Below, one piece after another: positions 36,752-45,331 of a stretch of 64,000 nt of DNA (the first letter of the stretch is position 1; every line of letters starts with the position of its first letter). Under the pieces are notes generated by a model that was given only the letters and a program-made list of their open reading frames with translations, was not told the DNA's origin and ran no database searches. The stretch comes from an uncultured Bacteroidaceae bacterium (GTDB lineage Bacteria > Bacteroidota > Bacteroidia > Bacteroidales > Bacteroidaceae). The position numbers and the translations under genes are program-made. The stretch lies in contig CAKQYA010000008.1 in the NCBI GenBank assembly GCA_934293005.1, positions 28,369-92,368 of the forward strand, in the 5' to 3' direction.

Positions 36752-37426
36752 TCATTCTGCATTCTCGTCCATGATGATACTTGCTAATTGAGAGAAGTCG
36801 TCAATAATATAGTCTGCATTCGCGAGCTTCTCGAGAGTTCCATTTCCATATGTCACCGCACACGCTCTTACACCTGCTGCATGTGCCATGTCTATATCAA
36901 AATTCATGTCACCCACCACGAGCGACTGGCTTGCCAGGTCTTCAATACTAATATTGTTTCCGTTCATTTCTCTTAGGGCTTTGAAAACCATGTCTGGCGC
37001 AGGCTTCACATTTTTCACATCATCGCCAGCCACTATTGAAGATATGCATGCGCCTATGTTCATTTGTGCTACATAATCGAGTAGCGAAAACCTGTAACGG
37101 CTACTTGCAATGGCAAGTTGGATGCCGTATTCATGAAGCGTTCGGATTGTTTCAATCACATGCGGAAAAGCTTTAATCACGTCTTTATGCTTGTTTTCGG
37201 CAAAGATTGCCCTGTATGTGTCAGCACATAATGCGCATTCCTGTTCGCTTAGATTGAACAGCAAGCCGAAAGCTTCATCAAGACGCAGCCCGATTGTGCT
37301 TGCACACTCTCCATATGATTTCACTTCAAGCCGAAGTATTCTCATCGTTTGTTGCAGAGTGTTTACTATAAGCGATTGCGAGTCACCAATGGTTCCATCA
37401 AAATCCATTATAACATTATTAATCAT
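36752..37426 (-). CDS. HAD-family phosphatase (phosphoglycolate phosphatase-like)
   Basis: 224 residues. MINNVIMDFDGTIGDSQSLIVNTL is motif I with the nucleophile Asp; AIASSRYRF is motif II; PAPDMVFKAL carries the motif III Lys; SLVVGDMNFDIDMAHAAG is motif IV. The helical cap lies between motifs I and II, as in Gph/PgmB. Substrate cannot be assigned. It reads away from mazG across a 421-bp intergenic region. Confidence 0.88.
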   Translation of the reverse strand: MINNVIMDFDGTIGDSQSLIVNTLQQTMRILRLEVKSYGECASTIGLRLDEAFGLLFNLSEQECALCADTYRAIFAENKHKDVIKAFPHVIETIRTLHEYGIQLAIASSRYRFSLLDYVAQMNIGACISSIVAGDDVKNVKPAPDMVFKALREMNGNNISIEDLASQSLVVGDMNFDIDMAHAAGVRACAVTYGNGTLEKLANADYIIDDFSQLASIIMDENAE

Positions 37427-37847
37427 AATTCAAAAAGTTCGATGTTTTGCTTTAATATAAACAGATGGCGCGAATAGTGTTATTAGATTATGAAAGTTAT
37501 TGAGTGCGTTGATGAATGGCATCATGCCAGATTGCATTCAAGTTTTAGTCTATTCGCAATATGCACACCGTTGTATGCGCAAAGATACATTATTTTTTGC
37601 AAGGTCGCAATATTTCGCAAGCTTATTTCATCTGCTATTTAACGTATGCATCTTATTATGCAAAGATGCCATTTCCCTATCTCATACATCAAATGAAGAC
37701 GCAAGAATAGCAATATTCATTTATAATTTTGTATCTTTGAACCATGTTAAAGCGCATATGTTAATGAATCTCGCATTCAATGGCCTTGTTATTGGCAACA
37801 CATGATAAATGCAGTAATGATCAGATAATAATAATAACAAATATACT
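37427..37847. other. 421-bp divergent intergenic region
   Basis: Lies between the HAD phosphatase (minus) and the MazG-like gene (plus). A -7-like TATCTTTG on the minus strand at 37580-37587 and on the plus strand at 37732-37739 are the only signals; neither has a good -33 box. No protein or RNA gene is seen in the rest. Confidence 0.6.
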
Positions 37848-38201
37848 ATGGCACAAATCATCGATATTGGTGATGACATCACAATCAATGAAGCTCAAAG
37901 AATGGTGGACATCTGGATACACACCTATGGAGTGAGGTATTTCAATGAGCTCACCAATATGGCTGTGCTCACAGAAGAGGTGGGCGAACTTGCCAGGGTA
38001 ATGTCGAGAAAATATGGAGAACAATCGTTTAAAGAAGGCGAAAATCAGAATCCAGCAGATGAAATGGCAGACGTGCTTTGGGTTCTGCTTTGCCTTGCAA
38101 ACCAAACAGGAGTGAACTTAACCGAGGCTTTGAAACATAATGTGGAAAAGAAAACCTTAAGGGATAAAGACAGGCATTTGAAGAATGAGAAACTCAAGTG
38201 A
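37848..38201 (+). CDS. MazG-like nucleotide pyrophosphohydrolase
   Basis: 117 residues, a single all-alpha NTP-PPase domain. LTEEVGELARVMSRKYG supplies the metal-binding EExxE; NPADEMADVLWVLLCLANQTG supplies the second E/D pair. Such proteins convert (d)NTPs or related compounds to monophosphates. Preceded by the -7 element TATCTTTG at 37732-37739. Confidence 0.88.
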   Translation: MAQIIDIGDDITINEAQRMVDIWIHTYGVRYFNELTNMAVLTEEVGELARVMSRKYGEQSFKEGENQNPADEMADVLWVLLCLANQTGVNLTEALKHNVEKKTLRDKDRHLKNEKLK

Positions 38202-38352
38202 TTATTGACTTTCGCCATTCGTTTACTTCTACATAATTGTCACTAAAAGTAACGTAAACGAAAAAAAACCATGTGTGAAATGACAACGTATCAATATTAT
38301 CCTTACTTTTGCCAACAGATAATAGATAAAAAGAAACGAGGACGTCATTTTT

Positions 38353-39894
38353 ATGGAAACATCACACAGCAACAAAGTGGAGCTGCGCAATCTTCAGATG
38401 GAGGATTACGACCAGCTTGCAGGTTCGTTTAAACGCATCTATGCCGATGCAGACGTGTTTTGGACACACGCTCAGATAAAGAAACTCTTGACTATATTCC
38501 CCGAAGGACAGGTAGTCATCATCATGGACGACAGGATTGTGGGTTGTGCCCTTTCAATTATCGTTGACTACGAAATGGTGAAAGGAGACCACACTTATGC
38601 CAAGGTCACAGGCAACGAGACTTTCAACACTCACACGCCAAATGGTAATATCCTTTACGGTATAGAGGTTTTTATTCATCCCGACTATAGAGGCATGCGT
38701 TTGGCCAGACGCATGTATGAGTACCGCAAAGAGCTCTGTGAAAAACTCAATCTGAAAGCAATAATGTTTGGAGGACGCATACCTAACTACCATAAGTATG
38801 CAGACTCAATGCGCCCTAAAGAATACATTGAGAAAGTGCGTTCGAGAGAAATTTATGATCCGGTGCTCACATTCCAGCTTTCAAATGATTTTCATGTACG
38901 CCGTGTGATACGCAACTATTTGCCGAATGATGAAGAATCGAAACATTGCGCTACCCTGCTGCAATGGGACAACATATATTACCAGCCACCAACACAGTCA
39001 TACGTAGAAAAAGGTCCGAAGGTCCGCATTGGTATGGTGCAATGGCAAATGCGACCATATCATTCTATTGATGATTTGTTTGAGCAGGTGGAATTCTTCG
39101 TCGATTCTGTATCTGACTACAAAAGTGATTTCATCCTTTTCCCAGAATATTTCAACGCGCCGCTCATGGCAAAGTTCAATGACATGGGAGAGGCTCAGTC
39201 TATCAGGGCGATGGCTCAATATACAGAAAAAATACGTGATAGATTTGTAGAACTTGCTATTAGTTATAATATCAACATCATTACAGGCAGCATGCCATAT
39301 GTGAAAGAGGATGGCGCATTATACAATGTGGGGTTCTTATGCCGGCGTGATGGTTCCTATGAAATGTATGAAAAGATACACGTCACACCCGATGAACAGA
39401 AATGCTGGGGATTGACAGGTGGAAATAGAGTGCAGACATTTGACACAGACTGCGGAAAAATTGGCATATTGATCTGTTATGACGTGGAGTTTCCTGAACT
39501 TTCTCGCATCATGGCTGGTGATGGCATGCAGATTCTGTTTGTGCCATTCATGACAGACACGCAAAATGCTTATTCGCGTGTTAGAGTGTGTGCACAAGCC
39601 AGAGCGATAGAAAATGAATGTTTTGTGGCCATTGCTGGCAGCGTTGGCAACCTGCCGCGAGTGCACAACATGGACATACAGTATGCTCAGTCGGCTGTTT
39701 TCACACCATGCGATTTCGCTTTTCCTAATGATGGAAAGCGTGCAGAGGCAACTCCTAACACAGAGATGATTTTAGTGTCGGACGTTGACCTCAATCTTCT
39801 TAACGAGCTTCACACCTACGGAAGCGTTCGCAATATGCTTGATCGCCGCAACGACTTGTATGAACTCAGACTAAAGCCTGCGGCAAGACAATAA
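38353..39894 (+). CDS. GNAT acetyltransferase-nitrilase fusion protein
   Basis: 513 residues. The N-terminal GNAT domain (about 8-200) includes VFIHPDYRGMRLARRMYEYRKELCEKLN, the acetyl-CoA binding segment. The C-terminal carbon-nitrogen hydrolase domain (about 222-505) has the Glu-Lys-Cys triad: Glu265 in LFPEYFNAP, Lys341 in YEKIHVTPDE, Cys375 in LICYDVEFPE. The two-domain layout is a known Bacteroidota and proteobacterial architecture, but no substrate is established. It is followed by a strong terminator. Confidence 0.9.
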   Translation: METSHSNKVELRNLQMEDYDQLAGSFKRIYADADVFWTHAQIKKLLTIFPEGQVVIIMDDRIVGCALSIIVDYEMVKGDHTYAKVTGNETFNTHTPNGNILYGIEVFIHPDYRGMRLARRMYEYRKELCEKLNLKAIMFGGRIPNYHKYADSMRPKEYIEKVRSREIYDPVLTFQLSNDFHVRRVIRNYLPNDEESKHCATLLQWDNIYYQPPTQSYVEKGPKVRIGMVQWQMRPYHSIDDLFEQVEFFVDSVSDYKSDFILFPEYFNAPLMAKFNDMGEAQSIRAMAQYTEKIRDRFVELAISYNINIITGSMPYVKEDGALYNVGFLCRRDGSYEMYEKIHVTPDEQKCWGLTGGNRVQTFDTDCGKIGILICYDVEFPELSRIMAGDGMQILFVPFMTDTQNAYSRVRVCAQARAIENECFVAIAGSVGNLPRVHNMDIQYAQSAVFTPCDFAFPNDGKRAEATPNTEMILVSDVDLNLLNELHTYGSVRNMLDRRNDLYELRLKPAARQ

Positions 39895-39907
39895 AACAGC
39901 ATGAAAT

Positions 39908-39945
39908 AAAAGGGCGGCCAAATATTTCTGGCCGCCTTTTTATTT
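39908..39945 (+). terminator. Intrinsic terminator after the GNAT-nitrilase gene
   Basis: GC-rich stem AGGGCGGCCA with TGGCCGCCTT around an 8-base loop, followed by TTTTTATTT. Its A-rich left flank may also let it work for the convergent ABC-F gene. Confidence 0.9.
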
Positions 39946-39995
39946 AAGGATATTTTTTCTATGTTGTTGAAAAGCTGATGTTGAGCAACCATGAC

Positions 39996-41606
39996 TTAGT
40001 AAATCTCAGCCTTAAGGGCTTTGATGTCATCATTGTATATATATTCATCATACTGCATCAGCTTGTCAATATGTCCCTTTGGACCCAGCTCTATTATTCG
40101 ATTGGCAATGGTCTGAATGAACTCATGGTCGTGTGACGCAAAAAGCACATTACCCTTAAAGAGCTTCAAGTTGTTGTTGAATGCTTGGATTGACTCCAGG
40201 TCAAGGTGGTTGGTTGGTGTGTCGAGAATGAGGCAATTAGCATTTTTCAGCTGCATACGAGCTATCATGCAACGCATCTTTTCACCTCCAGAAAGAACAT
40301 TGACCTTTTTCATGATTTCTTCACCGCTGAAGAGCATGCGGCCAAGATAGCCTTTGAAGAACACATCATTGCCCTCTCCAAATTGACTTAGCCATTCAAG
40401 GAGATTCTTGTCGCTTTGGAAGAATGCAGTATTGTCGACAGGCAGGTATGCTGTTGTGATTGTCACACCCCATTTGTATGTACCTGCTTGTGGCTTGCGG
40501 TTGCCATTTATTATCTCAAATAAAGCTGTCATGGCGCGAGGGTTGTGTGAGAGGAATACGACTTTCTGCCCCTTTTCAATAGTGAATGTGAGGTCTTTGA
40601 AAAGCACCGTTCCATCATCTTCAATGGCTGTCAACCCTTCTACTTCAAGAATCTGATTGCCTGCCTCACGATCCATCTGGAATATGATGCCAGGATATTT
40701 TCGTGTTGAAGGCTGAATCTCGTCCACGTTAAGTTTTTCAAGCATCTTTTTGCGTGATGTGGTCTGCTTGCTCTTTGCTGCATTAGCAGAGAAACGACGA
40801 ATGAACTCCTCAAGTTCTTTTCGCTTTTCATCGGCTTTTGCCTTCTGGTTTTGTGCTTGACGAAGTGCAAGTTGTGACGACTCATACCAGAAAGAGTAGT
40901 TTCCTGCAAATAGACTCACTTTATTATAGTCTATGTCGACAGTGTGTGTGCTCACAGCATCCAAAAAGTGACGGTCGTGGCTCACTACAAGAACTGTGTG
41001 CTCGAAGTTGGAAAGGAAGTCCTCAAGCCATTCTACAGTATCGAGGTCAAGGTCATTTGTAGGCTCATCGAGCAAGAGGTTATCTGGATTTCCATACAGA
41101 GCCTGAGCCAGCATGACACGTACTTTTTCTTTTCCTGTCAATTCTGACATCATTTTGTAATGAAGATCTTCCTTGATTCCCAGGCCTGACAATAGCTGGG
41201 CGGCATCGCTTTCTGCGTTCCATCCATCGAGTTCTGCAAACCTTTCCTCCAGCTCGGCAGCTCTGATGCCATCCTCGTCTGAAAAATCCGACTTTGCATA
41301 CAAGGCGTCTTTCTCTTGCATGATTTCCCAAAGTATGCTGTGTCCCATCAACACAGTGTTGAGCACCGTGCAATTATCAAATCTGTAATGGTCTTGCGAG
41401 AGCACAGATAATCTTTCGCCTGGACCAAGTGAGATTGTGCCCTTGGTCGGCTCAAGTTCACCGCTGATTGCTTTGAGCAGAGTTGACTTTCCCGCTCCGT
41501 TTGCGCCAATGACACCATATATGTTGCCGTTGGTAAACTTCATGTTGACGTCCTTGTAAAGGACTCGCTTGCCAAATTGAATGGCCAAGTCTGATACTGT
41601 AATCAT
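39996..41606 (-). CDS. ABC-F family ATPase with degenerate second nucleotide-binding domain
   Basis: 536 residues, two fused ABC domains joined by a charged linker (about 240-300) and no membrane segments, as in ABC-F translation factors. NBD1: Walker A GANGAGKST (34-42), signature changed to LTGKE (156-160), Walker B LLLDEPTNDLD intact. NBD2: the Walker A region is SHNPRAMT (353-360), with no GK(S/T); the signature LSGGE (438-442) is intact, and the catalytic Glu is replaced by Thr463 (LILDTPTNHLD). One composite ATP site (NBD1 Walker motifs with NBD2 signature) is therefore canonical and the other doubly degenerate. This is probably a YbiT-like Bacteroidota subgroup acting on ribosomes. Confidence 0.9.
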   Translation of the reverse strand: MITVSDLAIQFGKRVLYKDVNMKFTNGNIYGVIGANGAGKSTLLKAISGELEPTKGTISLGPGERLSVLSQDHYRFDNCTVLNTVLMGHSILWEIMQEKDALYAKSDFSDEDGIRAAELEERFAELDGWNAESDAAQLLSGLGIKEDLHYKMMSELTGKEKVRVMLAQALYGNPDNLLLDEPTNDLDLDTVEWLEDFLSNFEHTVLVVSHDRHFLDAVSTHTVDIDYNKVSLFAGNYSFWYESSQLALRQAQNQKAKADEKRKELEEFIRRFSANAAKSKQTTSRKKMLEKLNVDEIQPSTRKYPGIIFQMDREAGNQILEVEGLTAIEDDGTVLFKDLTFTIEKGQKVVFLSHNPRAMTALFEIINGNRKPQAGTYKWGVTITTAYLPVDNTAFFQSDKNLLEWLSQFGEGNDVFFKGYLGRMLFSGEEIMKKVNVLSGGEKMRCMIARMQLKNANCLILDTPTNHLDLESIQAFNNNLKLFKGNVLFASHDHEFIQTIANRIIELGPKGHIDKLMQYDEYIYNDDIKALKAEIY

Positions 41607-41838
41607 TTTATCTTTTTAGTAATGTACTTTTCTGTGATATAATCCCAATGATATGCTAATTATCGAATAAATAACACAATATGTTCTGCTGATTGTCAAT
41701 TATGGTAAGGATGGCAATGCAACTTCTAATGTTGTAGAAACTTACATGGCCAAGCATCGGTGTATGACACGTTTGTCTACCATGTTTAATTTGCATGATT
41801 TTCTTTATAGATATAAGGTGTTTGGGGATAATCGGATG

Positions 41839-41846
41839 CAAAGGTA
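41839..41846 (-). promoter_or_regulatory. Candidate -7 element of the ABC-F gene
   Basis: Minus strand TACCTTTG lies directly after the U-tract of the gap terminator, leaving a leader of about 225 bases before the ABC-F start. No good -33 box. Nothing else is seen in the 300-bp gap apart from the terminator. Confidence 0.5.
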
Positions 41847-41847
41847 C

Positions 41848-41880
41848 AAAAAAAAAGGCACTCTCGAAAGAGAATGCCTT
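41848..41880 (-). terminator. Intrinsic terminator of gap
   Basis: An 11-bp stem with one mismatch and a 4-base loop, AAGGCA...TGCCTT, followed on the minus strand by a run of about 10 T. It lies 26 bp after the gap stop. Confidence 0.9.
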
Positions 41881-41906
41881 GAAAGTTACTATATCTTTAT
41901 AAAAGA

Positions 41907-42935
41907 TTAGCCGTTAACCTGCTTCATGTGTGCGATGAGCTCGAGAACCTTGTTTGAGTAACCGATCTCATTGTCGTACCAGCTAACAACCTTAACGAAT
42001 GTAGGAGTAAGAGCGATACCAGCCTTAGCGTCGTAGATAGAAGTGAGTGTGCATCCGAGGAAGTCAGATGAAACTACAGCGTCCTCTGTGTAACCGAGTA
42101 CACCCTTAAGACCGCCTTCTGCGATTGGAGTCTCAGAAGCCTTCTTCATTGCTGCGTTAATCTCATCGTAAGAAGCTGGCTTAGCGAGGTTAACTGTAAG
42201 GTCTACTACAGAAACGTCAAGAGTAGGAACACGCATAGACATACCTGTGAGCTTGCCGTTGAGCTCTGGGATAACTTTGCCTACAGCCTTAGCTGCACCT
42301 GTTGAAGATGGAATGATGTTGCCTGCTGCTGCACGGCCACCACGCCAGTCCTTCATAGATGGACCGTCAACAGTCTTCTGTGTAGCTGTTGTAGAGTGAA
42401 CTGTTGTCATGAGACCTTCAGTGATGCCGAAGTTATCGTTAAGAACCTTAGCGATTGGTGCAAGACAGTTAGTTGTGCATGATGCGTTAGAAACGAACTG
42501 AGTTCCCTTCTCATACTTGTCGAAGTTAACACCACAAACGAACATAGGAGTAGCATCCTTTGATGGAGCTGACATAACAACATACTTAGCACCAGCCTGA
42601 ATGTGAGCCTGAGCCTTCTCCTGTGTGAGGAAGAGACCTGTAGACTCAACAACGTACTCAGCCTCGATCTCGTTCCACTTGAGGTCTGCAGGATTGCGCT
42701 CTGCTGTTACGCGAATCTTCTTGCCGTTAACGATGAGCTGTGAGTTTTCAACATCAGCCTCGATAGTGCCATCGAACTTGCCGTGCATAGTGTCATACTT
42801 GAGCATGTATGCGAGGTAATCTACTGGACAGAGGTCATTGATACCTACAATCTCGATGTCATTGCGAGTCTGAGCTGCGCGGAAAACGAAACGGCCGATA
42901 CGACCGAAACCGTTAATACCAACTTTTGTTGCCAT
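41907..42935 (-). CDS. gap: Glyceraldehyde-3-phosphate dehydrogenase
   Basis: 342 residues. NAD-binding KVGINGFGRIGRFVFRAA at the N-terminus; catalytic Cys in FVSNASCTTNCLAP; HSTTATQKTVDGPSMKDWRGGRAA; C-terminal VSWYDNEIGYSNKVLEL. Converts glyceraldehyde 3-phosphate to 1,3-bisphosphoglycerate, the step before Pgk, but the two genes are 31 kb apart here. Preceded by a long untranslated region (42936-43244) and followed by a strong terminator, as for a highly expressed monocistronic gene. Confidence 0.97.
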   Translation of the reverse strand: MATKVGINGFGRIGRFVFRAAQTRNDIEIVGINDLCPVDYLAYMLKYDTMHGKFDGTIEADVENSQLIVNGKKIRVTAERNPADLKWNEIEAEYVVESTGLFLTQEKAQAHIQAGAKYVVMSAPSKDATPMFVCGVNFDKYEKGTQFVSNASCTTNCLAPIAKVLNDNFGITEGLMTTVHSTTATQKTVDGPSMKDWRGGRAAAGNIIPSSTGAAKAVGKVIPELNGKLTGMSMRVPTLDVSVVDLTVNLAKPASYDEINAAMKKASETPIAEGGLKGVLGYTEDAVVSSDFLGCTLTSIYDAKAGIALTPTFVKVVSWYDNEIGYSNKVLELIAHMKQVNG

Positions 42936-43335
42936 TCTTTTTCTTTTAAAATTAAAGGTTGAAAAATATGTTTGTATTAAACTCTATTATCATTTATGAC
43001 GCAAGACTTCATAGCACGTGTGCATTTCATGTGCTTTTTCTGAATTAAGCTAATATCACTGATACGTATAAACACAACAATCAGACCAATCCGCTCTTGT
43101 CAAGCAAACCGTCTGACACGCATGGGTGTGTCACCCACAGTTGCAACGCTCAGCTGTTGAACACGCTGCTGTTAAAATCAGCGCTCCAAGCATTATTAGA
43201 TATGTTATCAAGCGTCTATTCATGTATTTTTTCTTTTTCAGGTACAAAGTTACGAATAATATTTATAACTTTGCAATGTTTTGGGTAGATTTTTAAATCT
43301 GCAATATATTTTTTACATATCTAACAACAATTTCT
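42936..43335. other. 400-bp divergent intergenic region, long leader of gap
   Basis: Between gap (minus) and mscL (plus). TAACTTTG -7 elements occur on the minus strand at 43245-43252 and the plus strand at 43266-43273, almost back to back. The gap transcript would then have a leader of roughly 300 bases. A short hairpin ATGGGTG/CACCCA lies near 43120-43140. No reading frame of interest. Confidence 0.55.
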
Positions 43336-43794
43336 ATGGCAAAATTCATTGAAGAATTCAAATCCTTTGCACTTAAAGGCAACGTGGTCGACATGGCTGT
43401 AGGTGTCATCATTGGCGGAGCTTTCGGCAAGATTGTCTCATCTGTCGTAGGGGATCTTATAATGCCCCTCATCGCTGCCATTGGCGGAGTTAACACGAGT
43501 GATCTGAAGTTGGAACTCAAGCAGGGGCACGATGCTGTGCTCGACGCTAATGGAAACATTATAGAAGAAGCAGTTGAGGCTGTCACATGGAACTATGGCG
43601 CATTCATTCAGAATGTGACCGACTTCCTTATCATCGCAATTTGCCTTTTCTTCCTTGTGAAGCTCATTGCAAAACTGTCATCTCTTCGCAAGAAGAAAGA
43701 AGAAGATGCTGCTGTAGCAGCACCCCCACAGCCAACTAAAGAAGAACTTCTCCTCACAGAGATTCGCGACCTTCTTAAAGAGAAAAAGCAATAA
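43336..43794 (+). CDS. mscL: Large-conductance mechanosensitive channel
   Basis: 152 residues. Family start MAKFIEEFKSFALKGNVVDMAVGVIIGGAFGKIVSS forms the N-terminal amphipathic helix and TM1. TM2 is FLIIAICLFFLVKLIAKL. The pentameric inner-membrane channel opens under membrane tension and relieves hypo-osmotic stress. A periplasmic loop lies between, and the C-terminus is a charged bundle. Confidence 0.96.
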   Translation: MAKFIEEFKSFALKGNVVDMAVGVIIGGAFGKIVSSVVGDLIMPLIAAIGGVNTSDLKLELKQGHDAVLDANGNIIEEAVEAVTWNYGAFIQNVTDFLIIAICLFFLVKLIAKLSSLRKKKEEDAAVAAPPQPTKEELLLTEIRDLLKEKKQ

Positions 43795-43814
43795 AGAGTC
43801 TTTCGTTATTGCCT

Positions 43815-44005
43815 CTTAAGTAGGTGCTCATAATTATTTTTATATTTGATGCACTCTATCTTGAGGTACATTTTTCTTTTGATTGATGGAGTTATGCGGG
43901 CATAGTGACTGATAAACAGAAGGAAAAGATGACCGAGAGAGTGTGTGACAAATATGAGAGCGACCCACTTTGATGTTATAAAATAATTTTGAGTACCTAC
44001 TTAAG
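43815..44005. mobile_element. MITE-like element with 25-bp imperfect terminal inverted repeats
   Basis: The left end at 43815-43839 starts CTTAAGTAGGTGCTCA; the complement of the right end (43981-44005) starts CTTAAGTAGGTACTCA. The arms agree at 23 of 25 positions. The 191-bp element encodes no protein. A segment near its right end (43957-43986) is nearly repeated at 59204-59233. No target duplication is obvious. Confidence 0.55.
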
Positions 44006-44031
44006 ATATTAAGGGGACTTGAAGACACGAG

Positions 44032-44084
44032 TAAAGCCAAATGTCAACTCGACATTATAGTCAATTTGACATTTGGCTTTATTA
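44032..44084. terminator. Bidirectional terminator between mscL and mnmA
   Basis: A 16-bp perfect stem (44032-44047 with 44066-44081) around an 18-base loop. A/T-rich flanks on both sides could serve mscL (plus) and mnmA (minus). The remainder of the 421-bp gap holds the MITE-like element; about 130 bp after the terminator shows nothing. Confidence 0.75.
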
Positions 44085-44215
44085 TATTATTTCGCCTCTT
44101 GTTTATAACGATTCGCACATGTAGACCAACTATTATCAACAAGGTTTGTCGAACCCTACATGTTGGAACGGCAGATGGAGCCTTGCTCGGTTAGCATTTT
44201 TATGGGACGCCGATG

Positions 44216-45331
44216 TCAGTTTATCTCTCCGCTGCCATAGCACAGATGGTGTGATTCATCGTATACAACACAAAACTGTCCTGGTGCCACTCCATGGATT
44301 TTTCTGTCCGCTTCAAGACGCCATCGCCCTTCTGCGTCTTTCATAAGTGTGCCGCCAAGACACTCGGGTGTATGGCGTATTTTGAATGTCACCCTCATCT
44401 GCTCAACGCCGTCAACAATGTTGATTGACTTTGCAAACATGTCGTCTTCAAACGGATTGGCAGTAATGAAATGAAAATCATTCATTGTGAGATGGCTTTT
44501 GTACACCTTGTCGGGATCATATCCGTGAGACACAAACAATATATTTCGTTTGAGATTCTTCTTCACAACAAACCATGGACCTCCTCCGAAACCAAGTCCT
44601 TTGCGCTGTCCGATAGTGTAAAACCAAAGTCCCTTGTGCTCGCCTATCTTCTTTCCTGTTTCTATCTCACGGACATCGCCTGGATTTTCTCCAAGATGCG
44701 CCTTTATGTAATCACGGAAGTCAATGTTGCCGAGAAAGCAAATGCCCTGACTGTCTCGACGTTCTGCATTCAACAGATGTGCTTGCTCTGCAATGTCTCT
44801 CACTTCATGTTTCATCATGTGCCCTATTGGAAACATGAGTTTCTGCACTTGGAGAGCATTAATCTGGCATAGAAAGTCGGTTTGGTCCTTAACTGGGTCG
44901 GGAGAAGTGGCAAGCCACGTCCTACCCTTCTCGTCACGATGCGTTGTAGCGTAATGCCCTGTGGCCGTGTAATCAAAATTTTTGCCCACCACGTCCTCGA
45001 AGCATCCAAACTTGATGAGTTTGTTGCACATCACATCAGGATTGGGCGTGAGACCCTGCCTGGCTTTGTCCATTGTGTAGCCCACAACTTTTTCCCAATA
45101 GTCTTTATGCAGATCTATCACATCAAGTTCGAGTCCGTATCTTCTTGCAAGCCATTGGCATATCTCAACGTCCTCTTCGGACGTGCAGTTCCATTCCGTG
45201 TCTTTGTCAGGGCCGATTTTGATGTAAAACAAATGAGGGTCGATTCCTTGTTCTTTAAGCATGTGAACCGACACGGCTGAATCTACGCCGCCTGATACGA
45301 GGGCCGCAACAGTCTTAGAGTTTTTCATCAT
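44216..45331 (-). CDS. mnmA: tRNA-specific 2-thiouridylase
   Basis: 371 residues. PP-loop ALVSGGVDSAVSVHMLKEQG binds ATP; catalytic Cys in TPNPDVMCNKLIKFG and in SQGICFLGNIDFRDYI; TGHYATTHRDEKGRTWL also matches. The enzyme 2-thiolates U34 of Lys, Glu and Gln tRNAs, using sulfur relayed from a desulfurase. Its ATG overlaps the nadA stop by 4 bp (ATGA), so the pair is translationally coupled. Confidence 0.95.
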   Translation of the reverse strand: MMKNSKTVAALVSGGVDSAVSVHMLKEQGIDPHLFYIKIGPDKDTEWNCTSEEDVEICQWLARRYGLELDVIDLHKDYWEKVVGYTMDKARQGLTPNPDVMCNKLIKFGCFEDVVGKNFDYTATGHYATTHRDEKGRTWLATSPDPVKDQTDFLCQINALQVQKLMFPIGHMMKHEVRDIAEQAHLLNAERRDSQGICFLGNIDFRDYIKAHLGENPGDVREIETGKKIGEHKGLWFYTIGQRKGLGFGGGPWFVVKKNLKRNILFVSHGYDPDKVYKSHLTMNDFHFITANPFEDDMFAKSINIVDGVEQMRVTFKIRHTPECLGGTLMKDAEGRWRLEADRKIHGVAPGQFCVVYDESHHLCYGSGEIN

